A stretch of DNA of 64,000 nucleotides from Catonia carolina (GCA_035578175.1 JAQMRL010000007.1:52171227-52235226); one strand, 5' to 3'; counted from the first letter of the stretch, positions 42,270-54,243 are shown. Notes: generated by a model not told the origin, from the sequence alone. Numbers and translations: made by a program.

Positions 42270-43855
42270 AGAATTACATTTTATCTACTTTAACTTATAA
42301 CAAATTCAGTTATTTCTCCCCTTTCCACTGGTAATTAATACTGATGCCAAAAAAATACGTTTCCTAATTAGTTTTATTTGTACAGTTGTGAATTGGCTTT
42401 GAACGAGAAAGGTTCTATGAGAAGTCAAACGATTTAAGTTCAGTTTGGGGTGAACCGCAGCGAGTGGGGGGTTTCTAGTACTACGTATATTGCTGTCGGG
42501 TAGTTACCCCCGTATACCCCTTAGACACTTATGATTATACTAATTAAAAGCTTTACTTTTTCTACGTATTGATTAGAGAATACGCATTTCGTTCGATTTT
42601 AGGAATCCTAATTTCTAATTACCTAATTTCTAATCATTAGAACCAATTATTCTAAATGAAAATGCTTAAGATTTTCTTCTCAAACCTGAAAATAAATTCG
42701 AGGCAGAATGCAAAAAGGGCTTCTTGTCGGAAAAGTAAAATCTTTGGTATAAGCAAAGTGAGTTGTTATATTTGATATAATTATCGATACTAGGTTTCCG
42801 TAGGTGATTGTAGTTTACTTTATCTTGTTGTGTTCTAAATGAAATTACTCAAGCAGGAATGAGAACGCAATAACAAGAATATGTATTGAAAAACATCTGG
42901 ACGTTTGGTCAAGAAGAATGCAGAGAACTTATGTGACCTGAAATAATTGCTGAAGAAACAATGGATACCCAGACTTTGAACCCAACTTCCGACCCAGTTG
43001 CAGAAACAATAAAGATTAGGTGAAGACATTGTGTACAATATACCTTTTAGCAGTGTCAAATGTCACCATTTTTTAAAAAAGTGTGTACTATTACAAAAGG
43101 GACATTCAAGGTTTATTTTTATGTATGTATAATTTGTTTCTTATATATGAAAATTTTAAAGATTTAAATTTAAATATTGGAAAAGTTTAAAATACGTTTA
43201 CTCTGTACACCAATTTTCTATTGAACACATCAAACTGCCCTAATTTGCCTACATAATATCTGAAATAAAAATTTAAATTTGGTAACAAATTGTTAAGAAT
43301 ATTGAGCTAATTTTGAAAAAATGTTAGGCTTAATAACCTATAATAAAACATTAGTGACAAGAAATCTCTTTTTGCATTCCGACTCATAAATAATAAACTG
43401 AATTTCAGCAGTCTAATGTTTGAGGAATCAGAGAATTAGTGATGGGTGTGAAAGTAGTCATAAATTGTACGAATGACTATCACGCTTTTATGGCGCATAG
43501 TTTTTTTTAAACAGATAATAAAAAACACATCGCATTTTATCGAACACAATAAAATTACTGTAAACAAAAAAAAGGAGAAACAATTCAGTTTTGACCTTGA
43601 CATTATTGAGGTGTCAGTCGCGTGTAATTAACAGCAGTATGATTTATTTTAGTACAACAGCTAATGGCATTCATTGCTCAGAGAATAATCAGTCCAAGAT
43701 GTAAAACGTACAGTCTCCTTCTCCTTTAACATCATCTAAAAGGTAAATTTTAAGTTTTCTGTTTTTGTAATATAAATGAACATTTTACCATCTAAAGTGA
43801 TTTTTTCCGTTTCATCATCATTGTTCTTATTTATTTATAAGTCCAACTGATTTTC
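42270..43855. other. No gene recognised
   Basis: 42430-42530 is GC-richer. 'TACAGTCTCCTTCTCCTTTAA' minus one base near 43709-43729 resembles a lone PB-B right end. The rest is AT-rich with no supported frame. Confidence 0.35.
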
Positions 43856-43982
43856 ATGCTACTACTAACGCAGACGGTGAAAAGCGATAAATAAAAAAAA
43901 TTGTTAATCTACCCGGGAATCGCAACCGGGATCCCTGGCGTTCAAACCAGTTGAGCTGACCACAACACCACGGGTTGTCCGT
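43856..43982 (-). mobile_element. SINE-T4-like copy
   Basis: Minus strand: 'ACCCGTGGTGTTGTGGTCAG' head, 'GATCCCGGTTGCGATTCCCGG' minus ends as B box, then an A-rich/T-rich tail. 'AACGCAGACGGTGAA' near 43866 is like the T1 body (CACCGTCTGC). Confidence 0.5.
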
Positions 43983-44356
43983 AAAAGATTAATATATTAT
44001 AAAATAATTTAGAAATTCTTTTAGAAGAATCTTTTCGGAAGAAATGTCTGAATTACCAAGAATTTATTTTCATATGATTTACGTTTAAAAATATAGGTAC
44101 CTGTAGTGTAAAGGTTTGACTTTAAGCACAAAGTTTTTTATGAAGTACCATTTATGACAAAACTGTCATCATCGGCATTATGATAAAAACATCATAAATA
44201 AAACCATTTATGGCCTTGTGTGAAAACTAGAAAGTTTCGCTTATCTTTATCCGGTAAAATATTTTTTCATTTCATGACTCATTTATTACACATTTTGAGA
44301 AACGATTCAAGATCTAACAGACTACTGTTAACAGGATTTCTCTTACAGAAAAAACG
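43983..44356. other. No gene recognised
   Basis: AT-rich spacer. Confidence 0.35.
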
Positions 44357-44602
44357 TCAAGTCGTCGCCGCTAGTCAGCTATTCAGCAACTGATTTTGGA
44401 GACGAAGGTTCCGCGGTTCAAATCCTAGTAAAGGAAGTTAATTACTTTAATACGGATTTTAATACTAGCCAGAGAGAGTATGGTACACAGTTGGGGTACA
44501 ATTATTAACCATACTCTCTCAGCAATGGCCGGTATGAGTCTGTACAAACATACGCCTCATTTACACGTCTTACACATCATCCACATTTCAATGCGTAATG
44601 CG
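44357..44602 (+). mobile_element. SINE-T3, 5'-truncated
   Basis: From 'GTCGTCGCCGCTAGTCAGC', B box 'GGTTCAAATCC', 'CATACTCTCTCAGCAATGGCC', 'CTGTACAAACATACGCC' and 'ACACATCATCCACATTTC'. The A box is missing. A 12-base motif AGAGAGTATGGT (44474-44485) is inverted at 44508-44519 and could form a stem. Confidence 0.65.
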
Positions 44603-44709
44603 GTTTGTTTATTATTCTTAGATTAAACAGATTGCAACGTAAACACATTACGAGATAATATAAGAAAAGAAAAACGTAAATTTTCGGTCATTAGATGCAT
44701 TAAACAAAA
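44603..44709. other. Short spacer
   Basis: AT-rich, no feature. Confidence 0.3.
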
Positions 44710-45681
44710 GAATTGGTGTGAAACACTCACACAACTTTCTCTTGTCATTACAAATAATTAACAATAATGCTAACATTAGTAATAAAACATTAGAAATAAA
44801 CAAAAAACTAACCTCAATAAACATAACCTAATTTTAATCATGAGTGAAAGACACAAAATGAAAATCAACCCCAGTTTGGCTTAAAAATACGTAAAATCAC
44901 TCTTTCACGCTAAACTAGGCTCTTGGCTCTGTAGAGAAAAATGCTATTAATAAAATTTGTAGATCTTTTAATTTCCTATAAATTTGATTATATACACTTT
45001 TGTCGTAAAATGCATACTAAGGCCGAAATCTTAAAAAAATTGATTTTTCACGTTTTCGTGAGAAAAAACAGAAAATCGCTAATTACCGCTAATTTAAGCA
45101 TTATACAAACAAATGTTTCAAAAAAATTGTAGCATTTTAAATTCTATACATTTTTATTACATAAATTTTTGCGATAAAATGCATATTAAAGCCGTAATCT
45201 GAGAAAAACAATTTTTTTACGTGGAAACAGCCTCACCAAGAATTTCAGCAAACAAGGCGCCTACCCTATCTTGCAGACCATAAAAAATTTAACAAACCAG
45301 TCGATTTTAAAAAAAATCGTAGGACCAGTTTTTGAGAAAATCACAAAAAAGTGAAAAATTACACGAATAAACTACTACTTCCGGTTGACCGATTTTGATG
45401 AAAATGTTCGTGTCGGGTCCGGTAGTAGTATGTAACTTAAGTTTCAAGTTTCAAGTTCGTACAATGTTCCGTTCTTCAGATATTTTGTTCACACACACAC
45501 GCGCACGCGCGCGCGCGCGCACACACACACATACACACACAGACCAATCGCTAAAAACACGCTTTTTTGGGTTCAGGGGGTCTGAAAACGCGTAGATCCG
45601 GTGAAAACTAGATATCGAAAAATCGACATGAAAACAATACTTTCCTTCCTATATATTCATATAGGCAAGAGAAAGTAAAAA
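44710..45681 (-). mobile_element. HEL-A, full length (minus strand)
   Basis: Hairpin GTGTGAAACACTCACAC at 44716-44732, ACTTTCTCTTG right after it, monomers, a CA/CG microsatellite at about 45491-45541, and the 5' end GGCAAGAGAAAGT at 45664-45676 followed by AAAAATT. All family hallmarks are present. Confidence 0.8.
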
Positions 45682-46466
45682 TTAGAGGCAAAATTTGTAA
45701 AATCTTTAATTTTCTTTAAATTAATTATGTAAGTTACATCTTTGCCTTAAATTCACATTAATATTGCAATTTTGAAAAAAAAATTGATGCGGTGTTTTAC
45801 ATAGTTGCAAACAGCGAATAAACTATACATTGCTTCAGACTAAAATTCCAATACAAACGTTTTAGCGAAATCAAAGTGGCCTAAATGGACAACCGGAAAT
45901 AGAAACAAATCTCATTCTTATTTTAGCGTCAGGTATTTCTGTGTAATTCGATGTGAATATTTATAATATTGATTAAACTGTATTCATTATGGAAGTATGA
46001 GTGATTTTATCCAACACTGTCGTCGAGTGTTCTTAGTCCAGCTTTGTGTGTATGTAACACAAAATTGTAATGACATTTTTTACAATAGGTCTTTTTTCTG
46101 TTCAATAGTTCCGAAATACACTTTCATCCGTTTGTTTACTTTTTCAATTAATGTGTTTGATTCAATTCTGCAATTCAATGTTGAGCTCTGTAGTAAGTTT
46201 TTTGTTTTAAATTGCATCTAAATTACCACAAGAGAAATATATTTTTATTTTTTAACGACGTCTGGATGAAAACGAATCAAAAAAAGAAGTAATGACTAAT
46301 TGGTAAATATTTCAAGTAAATCGGTTAAAACATAAGAAACACAGTAAACATCTGCAGCATATGATTTGTGAATAATATTATATTGTAGATTTTAGCACTA
46401 AATTGTAGGTGAAGGCTGTAATTTTGAAATAAAATATTTTTCGAACAAAAAATACAAATAATTGTA
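45682..46466. other. No gene recognised
   Basis: AT-rich, with a short open frame at 45997-46221 of no recognised similarity. Confidence 0.35.
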
Positions 46467-46658
46467 TTTTTACTTTCTCTTGCCTATATGCATATATAGG
46501 AAATAAAGTATTCTTTTCATGGCGATTTTTCTAAATCGAAATTTCACCGGATCTACACGTTTTCAGACCCCTGAACAAAAAAAACATGTTTTCAGCGATT
46601 GTTCTGTGTATGCGTGCGTGCGTGCGTGCGTGTATGTGTATGTGTGTGTGTGTGTGTG

Positions 46659-46702
<44 letters not shown>

Positions 46703-47460
46703 CAAAATATCACAAGAACGGAACATTGTAAGAACTTGAAACTTAAGTTAGATACCACTAGAGGACCCAACACGAACATTTTCTTCAAAATCGGCCAACC
46801 GGAAGTAGTAGTTTATTCGTGTCATTTTTCATTTTTTTGCAAGTTTCTCACAAACGGTTCCTACGATTTTTTTTAAATCGCCTCATTTACTACATTTTTT
46901 ATGCTCTACAAGATAGGGTAGGCGCCATGCCTCCTGAAATTCTTGGTGAGCCTGTTTTCTCGTAAAAAATTGATTTGTTTAGATTGCGACTTTAATAATC
47001 AATTTAGCGCAAAAATATGTCTTGTAAAAGTTGTAGAGCCACAGTTTTGTAACCTACAACTTTTATTCGTAACATTTTTTTGTATAACGCTTAGTTTAGC
47101 GGTAATTAGCGATTTTCTGTTTATTTTCTCGCGAAATCGTGTAAAGAATCGGTTTTTTAAAAGATTACGACAAAAAAGTATAAACAAATTTATAGGAAAT
47201 TAAAAGATCTACAACTCTTATTTAGAGCATTTTTCTCTACAGAGCCTAGTTTAGCGTGAACGAGTGATTTTCCATATTTTTATTCTAAATTGAGGTTGAT
47301 TTTCACTTTACGTTTTTCACTCATGATTAAAATAAGATTATGTTTTTTGAGGTTAGATTTTTTTGTTTATTTCTAATGTTTTATTACTAATGTTAGGTTA
47401 TATTATTAATTATTTGCATTGGCAAGAGAAAGTCGTGTGAGTGTTTCCCACCAGATTTTT
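46467..47460 (+). mobile_element. HEL-A, full length, longest GT tract
   Basis: TTTTACTTTCTCTTGCC at the start, a GT/GCGT microsatellite spanning about 46606-46700, conserved blocks, GGCAAGAGAAAGT at 47420-47432, hairpin with one mutation (GTGTGAGTGTTTCCCAC), then CAGATTTTT. The microsatellite is longer than in any other copy in the window. Confidence 0.8.
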
Positions 47461-47855
47461 GGTATTGTGACAATCTCTAACTGAATTTTACAATAAATAC
47501 CTATGACTTCATAATGTGTCCAGTTATTGTAGTAAATGCGAGAAGTTTTTACAAAATTGCAGGTACCGTTTTAAAAACTTAAATATCTGTATTTTTGTAC
47601 TGAAGTAAAAACCTTAACTTGAAGGCTACAAATGTAATTTCAAAACTCCTTAGGATTTTTCGACAATACTTTAGTTTTGGAATTTCAGCGCAATGGGTTC
47701 AGTAGTTTCTATCCCAGATTTAATAACACAAACACGCACCTACATACTTAAAAACACATTTCTGTCTTCACGGGTCATGGAGAGTTGAAATCCAAGTAAG
47801 CTATCAAATATTTTTTATAACCGTAATATTTTCTTAAGAATTTCTTACTTTATAC
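47461..47855. other. No gene recognised
   Basis: AT-rich; 'TCAGCGCAATGGGTTCAGTAG' minus its last base near 47686 is a phrase common in insect repeats. Confidence 0.35.
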
Positions 47856-47860
47856 TCTCT

Positions 47861-48255
47861 ACCAAATACCTTGGTATTACAATTGACGCTAAGCTTCTCT
47901 GGAAAGCTCATGAGAAAAAGAAAGAAGAGGAACTAGATATAAATCATCGAAAGTTGTACTGGTTGCTCCTTTTTGCTTTTTAACAAATTTCTGCTACATG
48001 AACAGATGCTAAAATCTGTTTGGACCTACGATTATGTCAATACGGGGAATGTACAAGACGACGCAATATATAAGATCATTTAACATTCAAAACAGATTGC
48101 TGAGAACCATCGTCGACGCACCCTTGTTTACCAAAAACCATACCTTCACTGAGATATGCAAATGGGCTTTTTCTCTAGCAAAATCCAGATGTTCATGAAA
48201 AAGCATGAGGAACGACTTCATCGCTATGACGACGTTGAAGCAGTCAAACAAAGTT
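47861..48255 (+). pseudogene. Jockey-like LINE, reverse-transcriptase C-terminal fragment
   Basis: The frame at 47861 reads TKYLGITIDAKLLWKAHEKK then EELDINHRKLYWLL, a stop follows, then in other frames KSVWTYD, RSFNIQNRLLRTIVDAP, and finally HDDVEAVKQS before a stop at about 48255. This order (YLG-LD, RKLYWL, WTYG, LR-I--AP) is diagnostic of Jockey-clade retrotransposon polymerase ends. At least two frameshifts and a stop make it dead. The upstream endonuclease and catalytic FADD region are not present. Confidence 0.85.
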
Positions 48256-49205
48256 GAGCTCACGTAGTGTTAGTGTAAGATTGAAAGAAGATCATTTAAG
48301 TGCGTGATAAAAATGTTGAAACATATGAGTAAAAAACTAAATGCAACTAAACAGTGCTGTGTACTTGACGTGTTGTTTTAGATAAATTCCAGATTTTGAT
48401 GAGCATCTTTGAAGTAGTAATTAAATAGAAGTTTAGGTTATAAAACAATTACTGATTAGTGTTACGACTAAATCGTAATTTATAGTAAATAATAAAACTG
48501 TATACGTTAAGTAGCGTGCGAAAAAATAAACTTGACTGTAAACTCCTCGAGTATTTATTATATTGTGAAAGCTTCGTGGAATTACGAAACAGTTTATGAT
48601 ACAGATCATTTTCAAAAAAGGTTTCTAAAAGTATTTTTTTATTTAGTGCACGGTTCTTGAATAGTTTATTTCTTTGTATCTTTGTATTTGTTATTCTCCT
48701 TTTTATTCGTATTCAGGAAATACTTATTGATATCTACTTACAGCATTACGTTCGCCTTTTAAGTGGGATTATTATCATTCGTACCTTTTATTTTCTATAA
48801 ACATTCAAATCCCTCTCACAATAAAATATACTTCAAAGTGAAGCTTACAGTATTTAGCTTCGTCACAATAAAAAAGTAAAGGCTAACAAAGTACTAAATG
48901 TAATAAAATCCTGGTTATCCGTAACCATGAGTTAGGTTTCTTTTGCAGGAAAATCAATTTTAAATACTGTAACTCAACACGCTGCTTTGTCGATTAAAAA
49001 AAATAGTAATTGAATCTGTAACAATGACAGTTACGTAAGTCAAAAAAATTGTTTAAAATTATTTAAAAGGCTAAAGGTTACTGATGAAAAAACTATAAAA
49101 ATATATTATTTATTTATTTATTTATATATTGGTTATAATAAATAAACAACCTTATTCTTTGTTATTTAAAGCTTTTTCTAAATAACCTTCTGTAAGTCTT
49201 TTCTC
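48256..49205. other. No gene recognised
   Basis: AT-rich; possibly the LINE 3' tail near 48256-48330. An ATTT microsatellite lies at about 49107-49126. Confidence 0.35.
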
Positions 49206-49262
49206 CCCATGACATGTAGGTGGAGTGTTAAATTATTTGCTCTCGATCCAGGCTACCAAAAC
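49206..49262 (+). mobile_element. SINE-C 5' fragment
   Basis: 'ATGACATGTAGGTGGAGTG' and 'AAATTATTTGCTCTCGATCC' match the first 55 bases of SINE-C; the remainder is absent. Confidence 0.6.
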
Positions 49263-49677
49263 CAAATGAAATGCAGAAATTGATAATTAATGTCGGAAGG
49301 AACAACAAAGAAGTGATGGTAAGTAAAATTCAAAGTTAACTGTGAGCTCAATTATCATATTTTTTTGTGGTAAATAGTTTGAAGATGAGTGAACTAACGA
49401 TTTTTTACGTATCCTGGCAAATGGTTTTTTTACCATATGTTAATTTCTACCGCGTTGAGCAATTGGAATGAATGTGTGGTATAGAATTGTTATAAAAAAT
49501 AAGCGACAATTTGTATTATTTTTAGGAAATAAAGTATTATTATTGTTATTATAATTTATTACTATATATTTTATGCGTGACACTTCTGTTTTAAATTACG
49601 GTATAAAACTTCTTTTTTGACACAAGTTTAGCAAACTAAGATTTTGGCTGCTCTGACGTGCGCCCTATTCAACTTAC
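49263..49677. other. No gene recognised
   Basis: AT-rich until about 49640, where base composition shifts toward GC. Confidence 0.35.
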
Positions 49678-49722
49678 CGGCCTTTAGATCCTCTTGCGTC
49701 GTGTTGGTGTGCAACGGATTGG
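49678..49722 (-). CDS. Candidate internal exon (45 bp, minus strand)
   Basis: On the minus strand it has the strongest splice-like context in the window: pyrimidine tract CATCTGCCCCCTTCCAG before it and GTAAGTTGA after it. The 45 bases are GC-rich. Two phases are open: QSVAHQHDARGSKG (one base in, two left over) or NPLHTNTTQEDLKA (two in, one left over). The first is phase-compatible with the 23,490 candidate. The surrounding island 49640-49850 is also GC-rich, so a GC-rich mobile element is an alternative. No family recognised. Confidence 0.3.
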
Positions 49723-50108
49723 CTGGAAGGGGGCAGATGTGGAGACCAAAAAAAATTATTAGTAGCAATAAGCATGCGTGTAGCGCGGGCACAATAAGAG
49801 GGGTTGCAATATCAAAGGGGTTTGTTAGACTATTGTTACTAAACAAATTTCATGAATATTGCCACAGAAAGATTAATCGTTGAAAAATAACCAGTACTAC
49901 TAAATACAATTTAATAGTAATTTTAGTGTAATTCATTTTTTAAAAAATGGACGCTTATCAGAACCCCATAAGGCAAGTATCCACATTTTAGAAAACAAAA
50001 TATATAGCCTATACACCATCAAAAGCCGTAAACATTGGACAAGAAGAAAATTCACATAAATTACATTAAGAATAATGATACAGAACTTAAAAAGTCAAAT
50101 TAAACGTT
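49723..50108. other. GC-richer island then AT-rich spacer
   Basis: 49723-49850 is notably GC-richer than the window and carries frames open on both strands without ATG starts. GTTTAGCAA near 49627 and TTACTAAAC near 49836 are weak inverted ends that could bound a small transposon. Confidence 0.3.
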
Positions 50109-51083
50109 AAAAATCTGGTGTGAAACACTCACACAACTTTCTCTAACTGATGCAAATAATGAACAATATAACCTAATATTAGTAATAAAACGTTAGAAAT
50201 AAACAAAAAACTAATCTCAAAAACATAACCGTATTTTAATCATGAGTGAATGATGCAAAATGGAAACCAACCTCAGTTTGGCTTAATAATACGGAAAATC
50301 ACTCATTGCCGCTGAACTAGGTTTTGTAGAGAAAAATGCTTGAATAAAAGTTGTAGATCTTTTAATTTCCTATAAGAATGATTATAAAACACTTTTGTCG
50401 TTAAATGCATATTAAGACCGAATTCTTAAAAAATCCATATATTTTGCAGATTTTCATGAAAAAAACGAAATCACTAATTACCGCTAAAATTTTATAATGT
50501 TTGAAATGTAATAATAATATAAATAAATAACGTAAATAATGTTATAAACGTTTATAATGCTAAATGTATAAAAGTTTTCGGTTTTTAAGTTGTCTACAAT
50601 GTTTAGTATAAACATTTTTGCGCTAAAATGCATATTAAGGCCGCAATCTTAAAAAAACAATTTTTTCTACGAGAGCACAACCTCCCTAAGAATTTCAGCA
50701 GATACGGCACCTACCCTATCTTGTAGAACATAACAAATGTATTTAATAAGGCGATTTTTAAAAAAAATCGTACGAGCCGTTTTTGAGAAAATTCCTAAAA
50801 GTGAAAAATGATACGAATAAACTAACTTCCGGTTGACCGATTTTGATGAAAATGTTCGTGTCGGGTCCTTTAGAAGTAGGCATACCTAAATTAAATTTCA
50901 AGTTTCAACTTCCTATGATGTTCCATTCTTGAGATATTTTGTTCAAACAAACACACAGACTAATCGCTATTGGGTTCAGAGGGTCTGAAAAGTGTATATC
51001 CGGTGAAAACTCAATTTTGAAAAATCGACATGAAAACAATACTTTTTTCCTATATAATGATATAGGCAAGAGAAAGTAAAAAA
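50109..51083 (-). mobile_element. HEL-A, full length, GT tract nearly lost
   Basis: Hairpin GTGTGAAACACTCACAC at 50119-50135, ACTTTCTCT, monomers, and 5' end GGCAAGAGAAAGT at 51065-51077 with AAAAAAC outside. The microsatellite is reduced to about 'CAAACAAACACACAG' near 50945, showing that the tract is variable, not essential to family identity. Confidence 0.8.
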
Positions 51084-52080
51084 CAAAGAAGTTAAGCACA
51101 CTTTGATGAATTAAATTTTTACGTAGAATCTCAAAATGAGATTGCCGAAACAGTACAGACAACCGCTGGACAAATATGACGATTTCTTATTTTTCGGTTG
51201 CATTTTTTACGGCAAGGATTCGACACATGGGTTCGGCGGGGCCATTTTCATTTTCTACGCCTAAAAATCTACAGAAACTTCAAATCTCCAAGAAATTAAG
51301 TGAATAGCTGATGATTTTCAAATTTTTCAGATCGATATAATTTCATCAAAAATTAAGAAAACTACTATAAAACTGCACCGATTATTCTTCTTGGCGGCCA
51401 AAAATTAATTATCAGAGGCATCTTTTTGGTAAATTTTCAAAAAATCATATTATAAAAAACCATTAATTTGATATTTTCTGGATTAATCGGGAATTTCACA
51501 ATCTCAGCTCAAGAATGAACACACATATACGCATACGGATGGGTTTTTACCTACAAATCATATTTTTGGCTTCAGGAAGTCATTAAACGTGAAGTTCAGT
51601 AGAAATCCAGACGAAGAAGGTTTTGCCCCAACGCAATACTCTCTTACTCGCACGAACTAATGAAGTGCACACTTTTGATAAGACTGTACCTACTTTTTGT
51701 TAAGGTTAATCAATGATGAAATTAAATTACGCTACGATTCGTGAACTAAATTATAGTGAATTTTGTGTGACCTTCACAACAAAACATAACGATGTAACAA
51801 ATAAATAATTTATACTTCTACTTAGTTTTGTGCAATTTAAAACACCTACCGATAAGCAAATGTTGCCTATGTTAAGATACCGTAACATTTTTGAAAGATT
51901 TCTCATTATAGAATTTCAATAAACAAAACTAAACAAGAGTTCACGTATAACTACTTCCACAAAACATTCGAGTAGCTGAGGATTTCAAGTTTTACATTCT
52001 CGAATTCTACCTAAAATAATTAAAAAAAAAATGGTATTTTACTCTGACATGAGTGTGTTTTATTTATTTCGGAACAAAAG
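51084..52080. other. No gene recognised
   Basis: AT-rich. 51230-51610 has phrases such as 'TTTTTGGCTTCAGGAAGTCA' that recall 21225-21245, perhaps an old dispersed repeat. Confidence 0.35.
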
Positions 52081-52365
52081 CTACTTCACAGCTTGGGGAG
52101 AAGTTCGAAACTAAATGCGTATTTTCATAGCGACGCATTGTGTTTTGCGGGAAAGAGAACACTTGTGTGGAGACCGCTACAAACTTGATATTGCCATGGA
52201 ATGTTTTCAGCGTATCAAGCGGTCTGCTAGCGGTGATCCTCCAGCAGCAATCGAGAGCACCTTTTGTAGGATTGTAGTCCGTCGTCCGTTACGGAGTACA
52301 GTGGTCATTTTGTTAAAATTATTGTGCGTAGGCCTACGTACCTCAAAGTAAAGGCAAATTTTTCA
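52081..52365 (+). other. GC-richer island with a 78-codon ATG frame
   Basis: 52115-52351 is an ATG-initiated open frame reading MRIFIATHCVLREREHLCGD and onward, with a CGDRYKLDIAMECFQRIKRS stretch. Its base composition departs from the flanks. No protein family is recognised, no strong donor follows on plus, and a GTACGT donor-like site lies on minus near 52345. Could be an exon, a decayed pseudogene or unrelated unique sequence. Confidence 0.2.
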
Positions 52366-52920
52366 GCAGGAGTGATGGGCCTTTTGACTCAATTGCAAGA
52401 CTGAACTGTTAAATCTTTTTCGATGAGATCAACCGACGAATAAAACTGTTCACAAGTTAACCTTAAATAGGATTTAAACTTGATCTCGTCTTCTAGATCT
52501 AAAAGATGTTTATGAATTAGTATTGAGAAAACAGCTTTTTCTTCTACGTTACAATACAATTTACTGACTCTAATTCTTAGTTACTACATTCACAGATTCC
52601 GTTCGTTTCGTCTTCTAATTCATTTTCAACTTGCATAAATATAGAACAGCACACAATTTTTGTTTCATTTAACATTTAATTTTTCTGAACAAGTAATTTG
52701 TGTATTTAAAAAGTATCGAAATATTACAATATAATAAGTACCGAAGTTTTACAAGTCTTTCGCTATTCCAATATTGCTAACTGTACGATAGTGTGTCCTA
52801 GGTACTAGGGAGAAAATATAAACGTCAGATCCAGCAGCGAAAATGCGGTTCTTGAAAAGAATTCAGGGGTGTAATTTGATGGATCACATAAAGAATGAGG
52901 ATATCCGTGCCCATTTCATA
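52366..52920. other. No gene recognised
   Basis: AT-rich sequence. Confidence 0.35.
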
Positions 52921-52925
52921 TGTTT

Positions 52926-52941
52926 CCTCTCTCTCTACCTA

Positions 52942-52973
<32 letters not shown>

Positions 52974-52978
52974 TCTCT
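52926..52978. repeat. (CT)n microsatellite
   Basis: Imperfect CT/CTGT dinucleotide tract. Confidence 0.9.
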
Positions 52979-53050
52979 TACTGTCAGACAAAGTCGGTAA
53001 ATAAATGGAAGAATATTGGATTCGAAACAGTATCAGTATAGCTTGGCGAA

Positions 53051-53146
53051 ACGAGCATTAAACTACTTGATAGACGAAGAGATGTGGATAGGCCGCGAAA
53101 AAGACGAGCAAAGAAGTCGGAACAGGTTGGAAGGCCTAATTTATGA
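53051..53146 (+). pseudogene. Non-LTR retrotransposon C-terminal tail
   Basis: The frame reads LLDRRRDVDRPRKRRAKKSE then QVGRPNL and a stop at 53144-53146, followed by a GAAGAAGAAGAACAACAACAAC tail minus ends. 'RRDVGRPRKRW' followed soon by a stop and an A-rich trinucleotide tail is the usual C-terminus of insect endonuclease-reverse-transcriptase (RTE-like) elements. Only this last piece is present. Confidence 0.65.
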
Positions 53147-53523
53147 CAGGAAGAAGAAGAACAACAACAAACCCGAAATATGCTGAATATATTTTTTAAC
53201 GTGGCTTAACTGCAAAACTTTATTCCGCATTATAGGAAAACAGTCAAAGAGTAGAACGCGTCGCAAGTCCAAGTCCGTTACCACCCTTTGTTAAATACGC
53301 ATAAAATATAAAAATAAGGTTTTATTATTAGGTAAAATAATACAATAAATTATACATAACGAGTTGAAATTTGAAGTAAATTATTAAAAAATTGTTCATA
53401 TAGAAGACAATTAAAAGTCCAGTTTTGATTACTTTGTTTTTAACAAAACAAATGAAAAATGATTACATGAGGCAACAACATTGAACTATAATAAACTGTA
53501 ATTTTTTAAATTTTATTATAAAT
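53147..53523. other. No gene recognised
   Basis: AT-rich after the retroelement tail. Confidence 0.35.
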
Positions 53524-53875
53524 AAAATTATTAAAAAAACACCAAAACCGTCAATGAAAAAGCAAAAAAAACTTTTCTATAGAGAAGCGCTTTTGTGGCT
53601 TTACCACATCGTCAGTTCGTTATGATATTCAAAATTACACATATAATAGAGATATTGAACTTTTCCGTATGTAGTGACAATTACAGGAGTCCTGTAATTG
53701 CAACTGATTCCTGTAATTTTCACGACATACAGAGGAGGTTAAAATTTTTGTTAAAACGTTGTGTGTAGTTAAAAATATTATAACGAGCTAACGATGCAGT
53801 AAAGCCACGAAAGCGATTCGCAATACGTAATTTCTTTTTCTTTGGCCGTTCTGGTGGAATATTTTAATAATTTTT
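53524..53875. mobile_element. Imperfect hairpin element, about 350 bp
   Basis: The first 160 bases invert imperfectly onto the last 160: AAATTATTAAA ends, 'GTGGCTTTACCACATCGTCAG' minus one against 'CTAACGATGCAGTAAAGCCAC' minus one, and 'CGTTATGATATT' against 'AATATTATAACG'. The centre holds ACAGGAGTCCTGT (near-perfect palindrome). AT-rich flanks hide any target duplication. Likely an old hairpin MITE. Confidence 0.6.
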
Positions 53876-53973
53876 ATCATTATAAAATTAATATACTATA
53901 AAATTTCATGAAATGGTGGATGTAAGTTTAAACTGTATATTTATAGTCTATGTAGGAATATAAAGTAAATAAG

Positions 53974-54243
53974 CTCTCAGCAACCCCATAATTCAACGAG
54001 ATGAGGATGATGTGTACGACGGTGATGAGGTGTAGTCTTGTACAGACCCAGGCCGACAATTCCTAAGAGAGTATGATTAATTCAATTCCAACCATCAAAG
54101 TAAACCGGTAATCATTGTCCAGTATTCAAATCCGTATGAAAGTTACCTTTACTAGGATTCGAACCAGGAACCTTCGTCACCGAAAATCCGTTTTAAACGC
54201 CTGAATCGCGGCGACGACTTTACCTCTAGACCAACCCGCCGGG
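53974..54243 (-). mobile_element. SINE-T3, full length, best preserved
   Basis: Minus strand: 'CCCGGCGGGTTGGTCTAGAG'-like A box, 'GGTTCGAATCCTAG' B box, 'GGATTTGAATACTGGACAAT', 'CATACTCTCTTAGGAATTG', 'CTGTACAAGACTACACC', and end 'TTATGGGGTTGCTGAG'. RNA polymerase III promoter boxes are intact by eye. Confidence 0.8.

Noticed and set aside
46519..46876. Cysteine/valine and histidine/threonine repeat proteins (VCVCVC, THTHTH)
   Set aside because: Translations of the GT/CA microsatellite in HEL-A on either strand; the same applies near 5540, 36180 and 45500.
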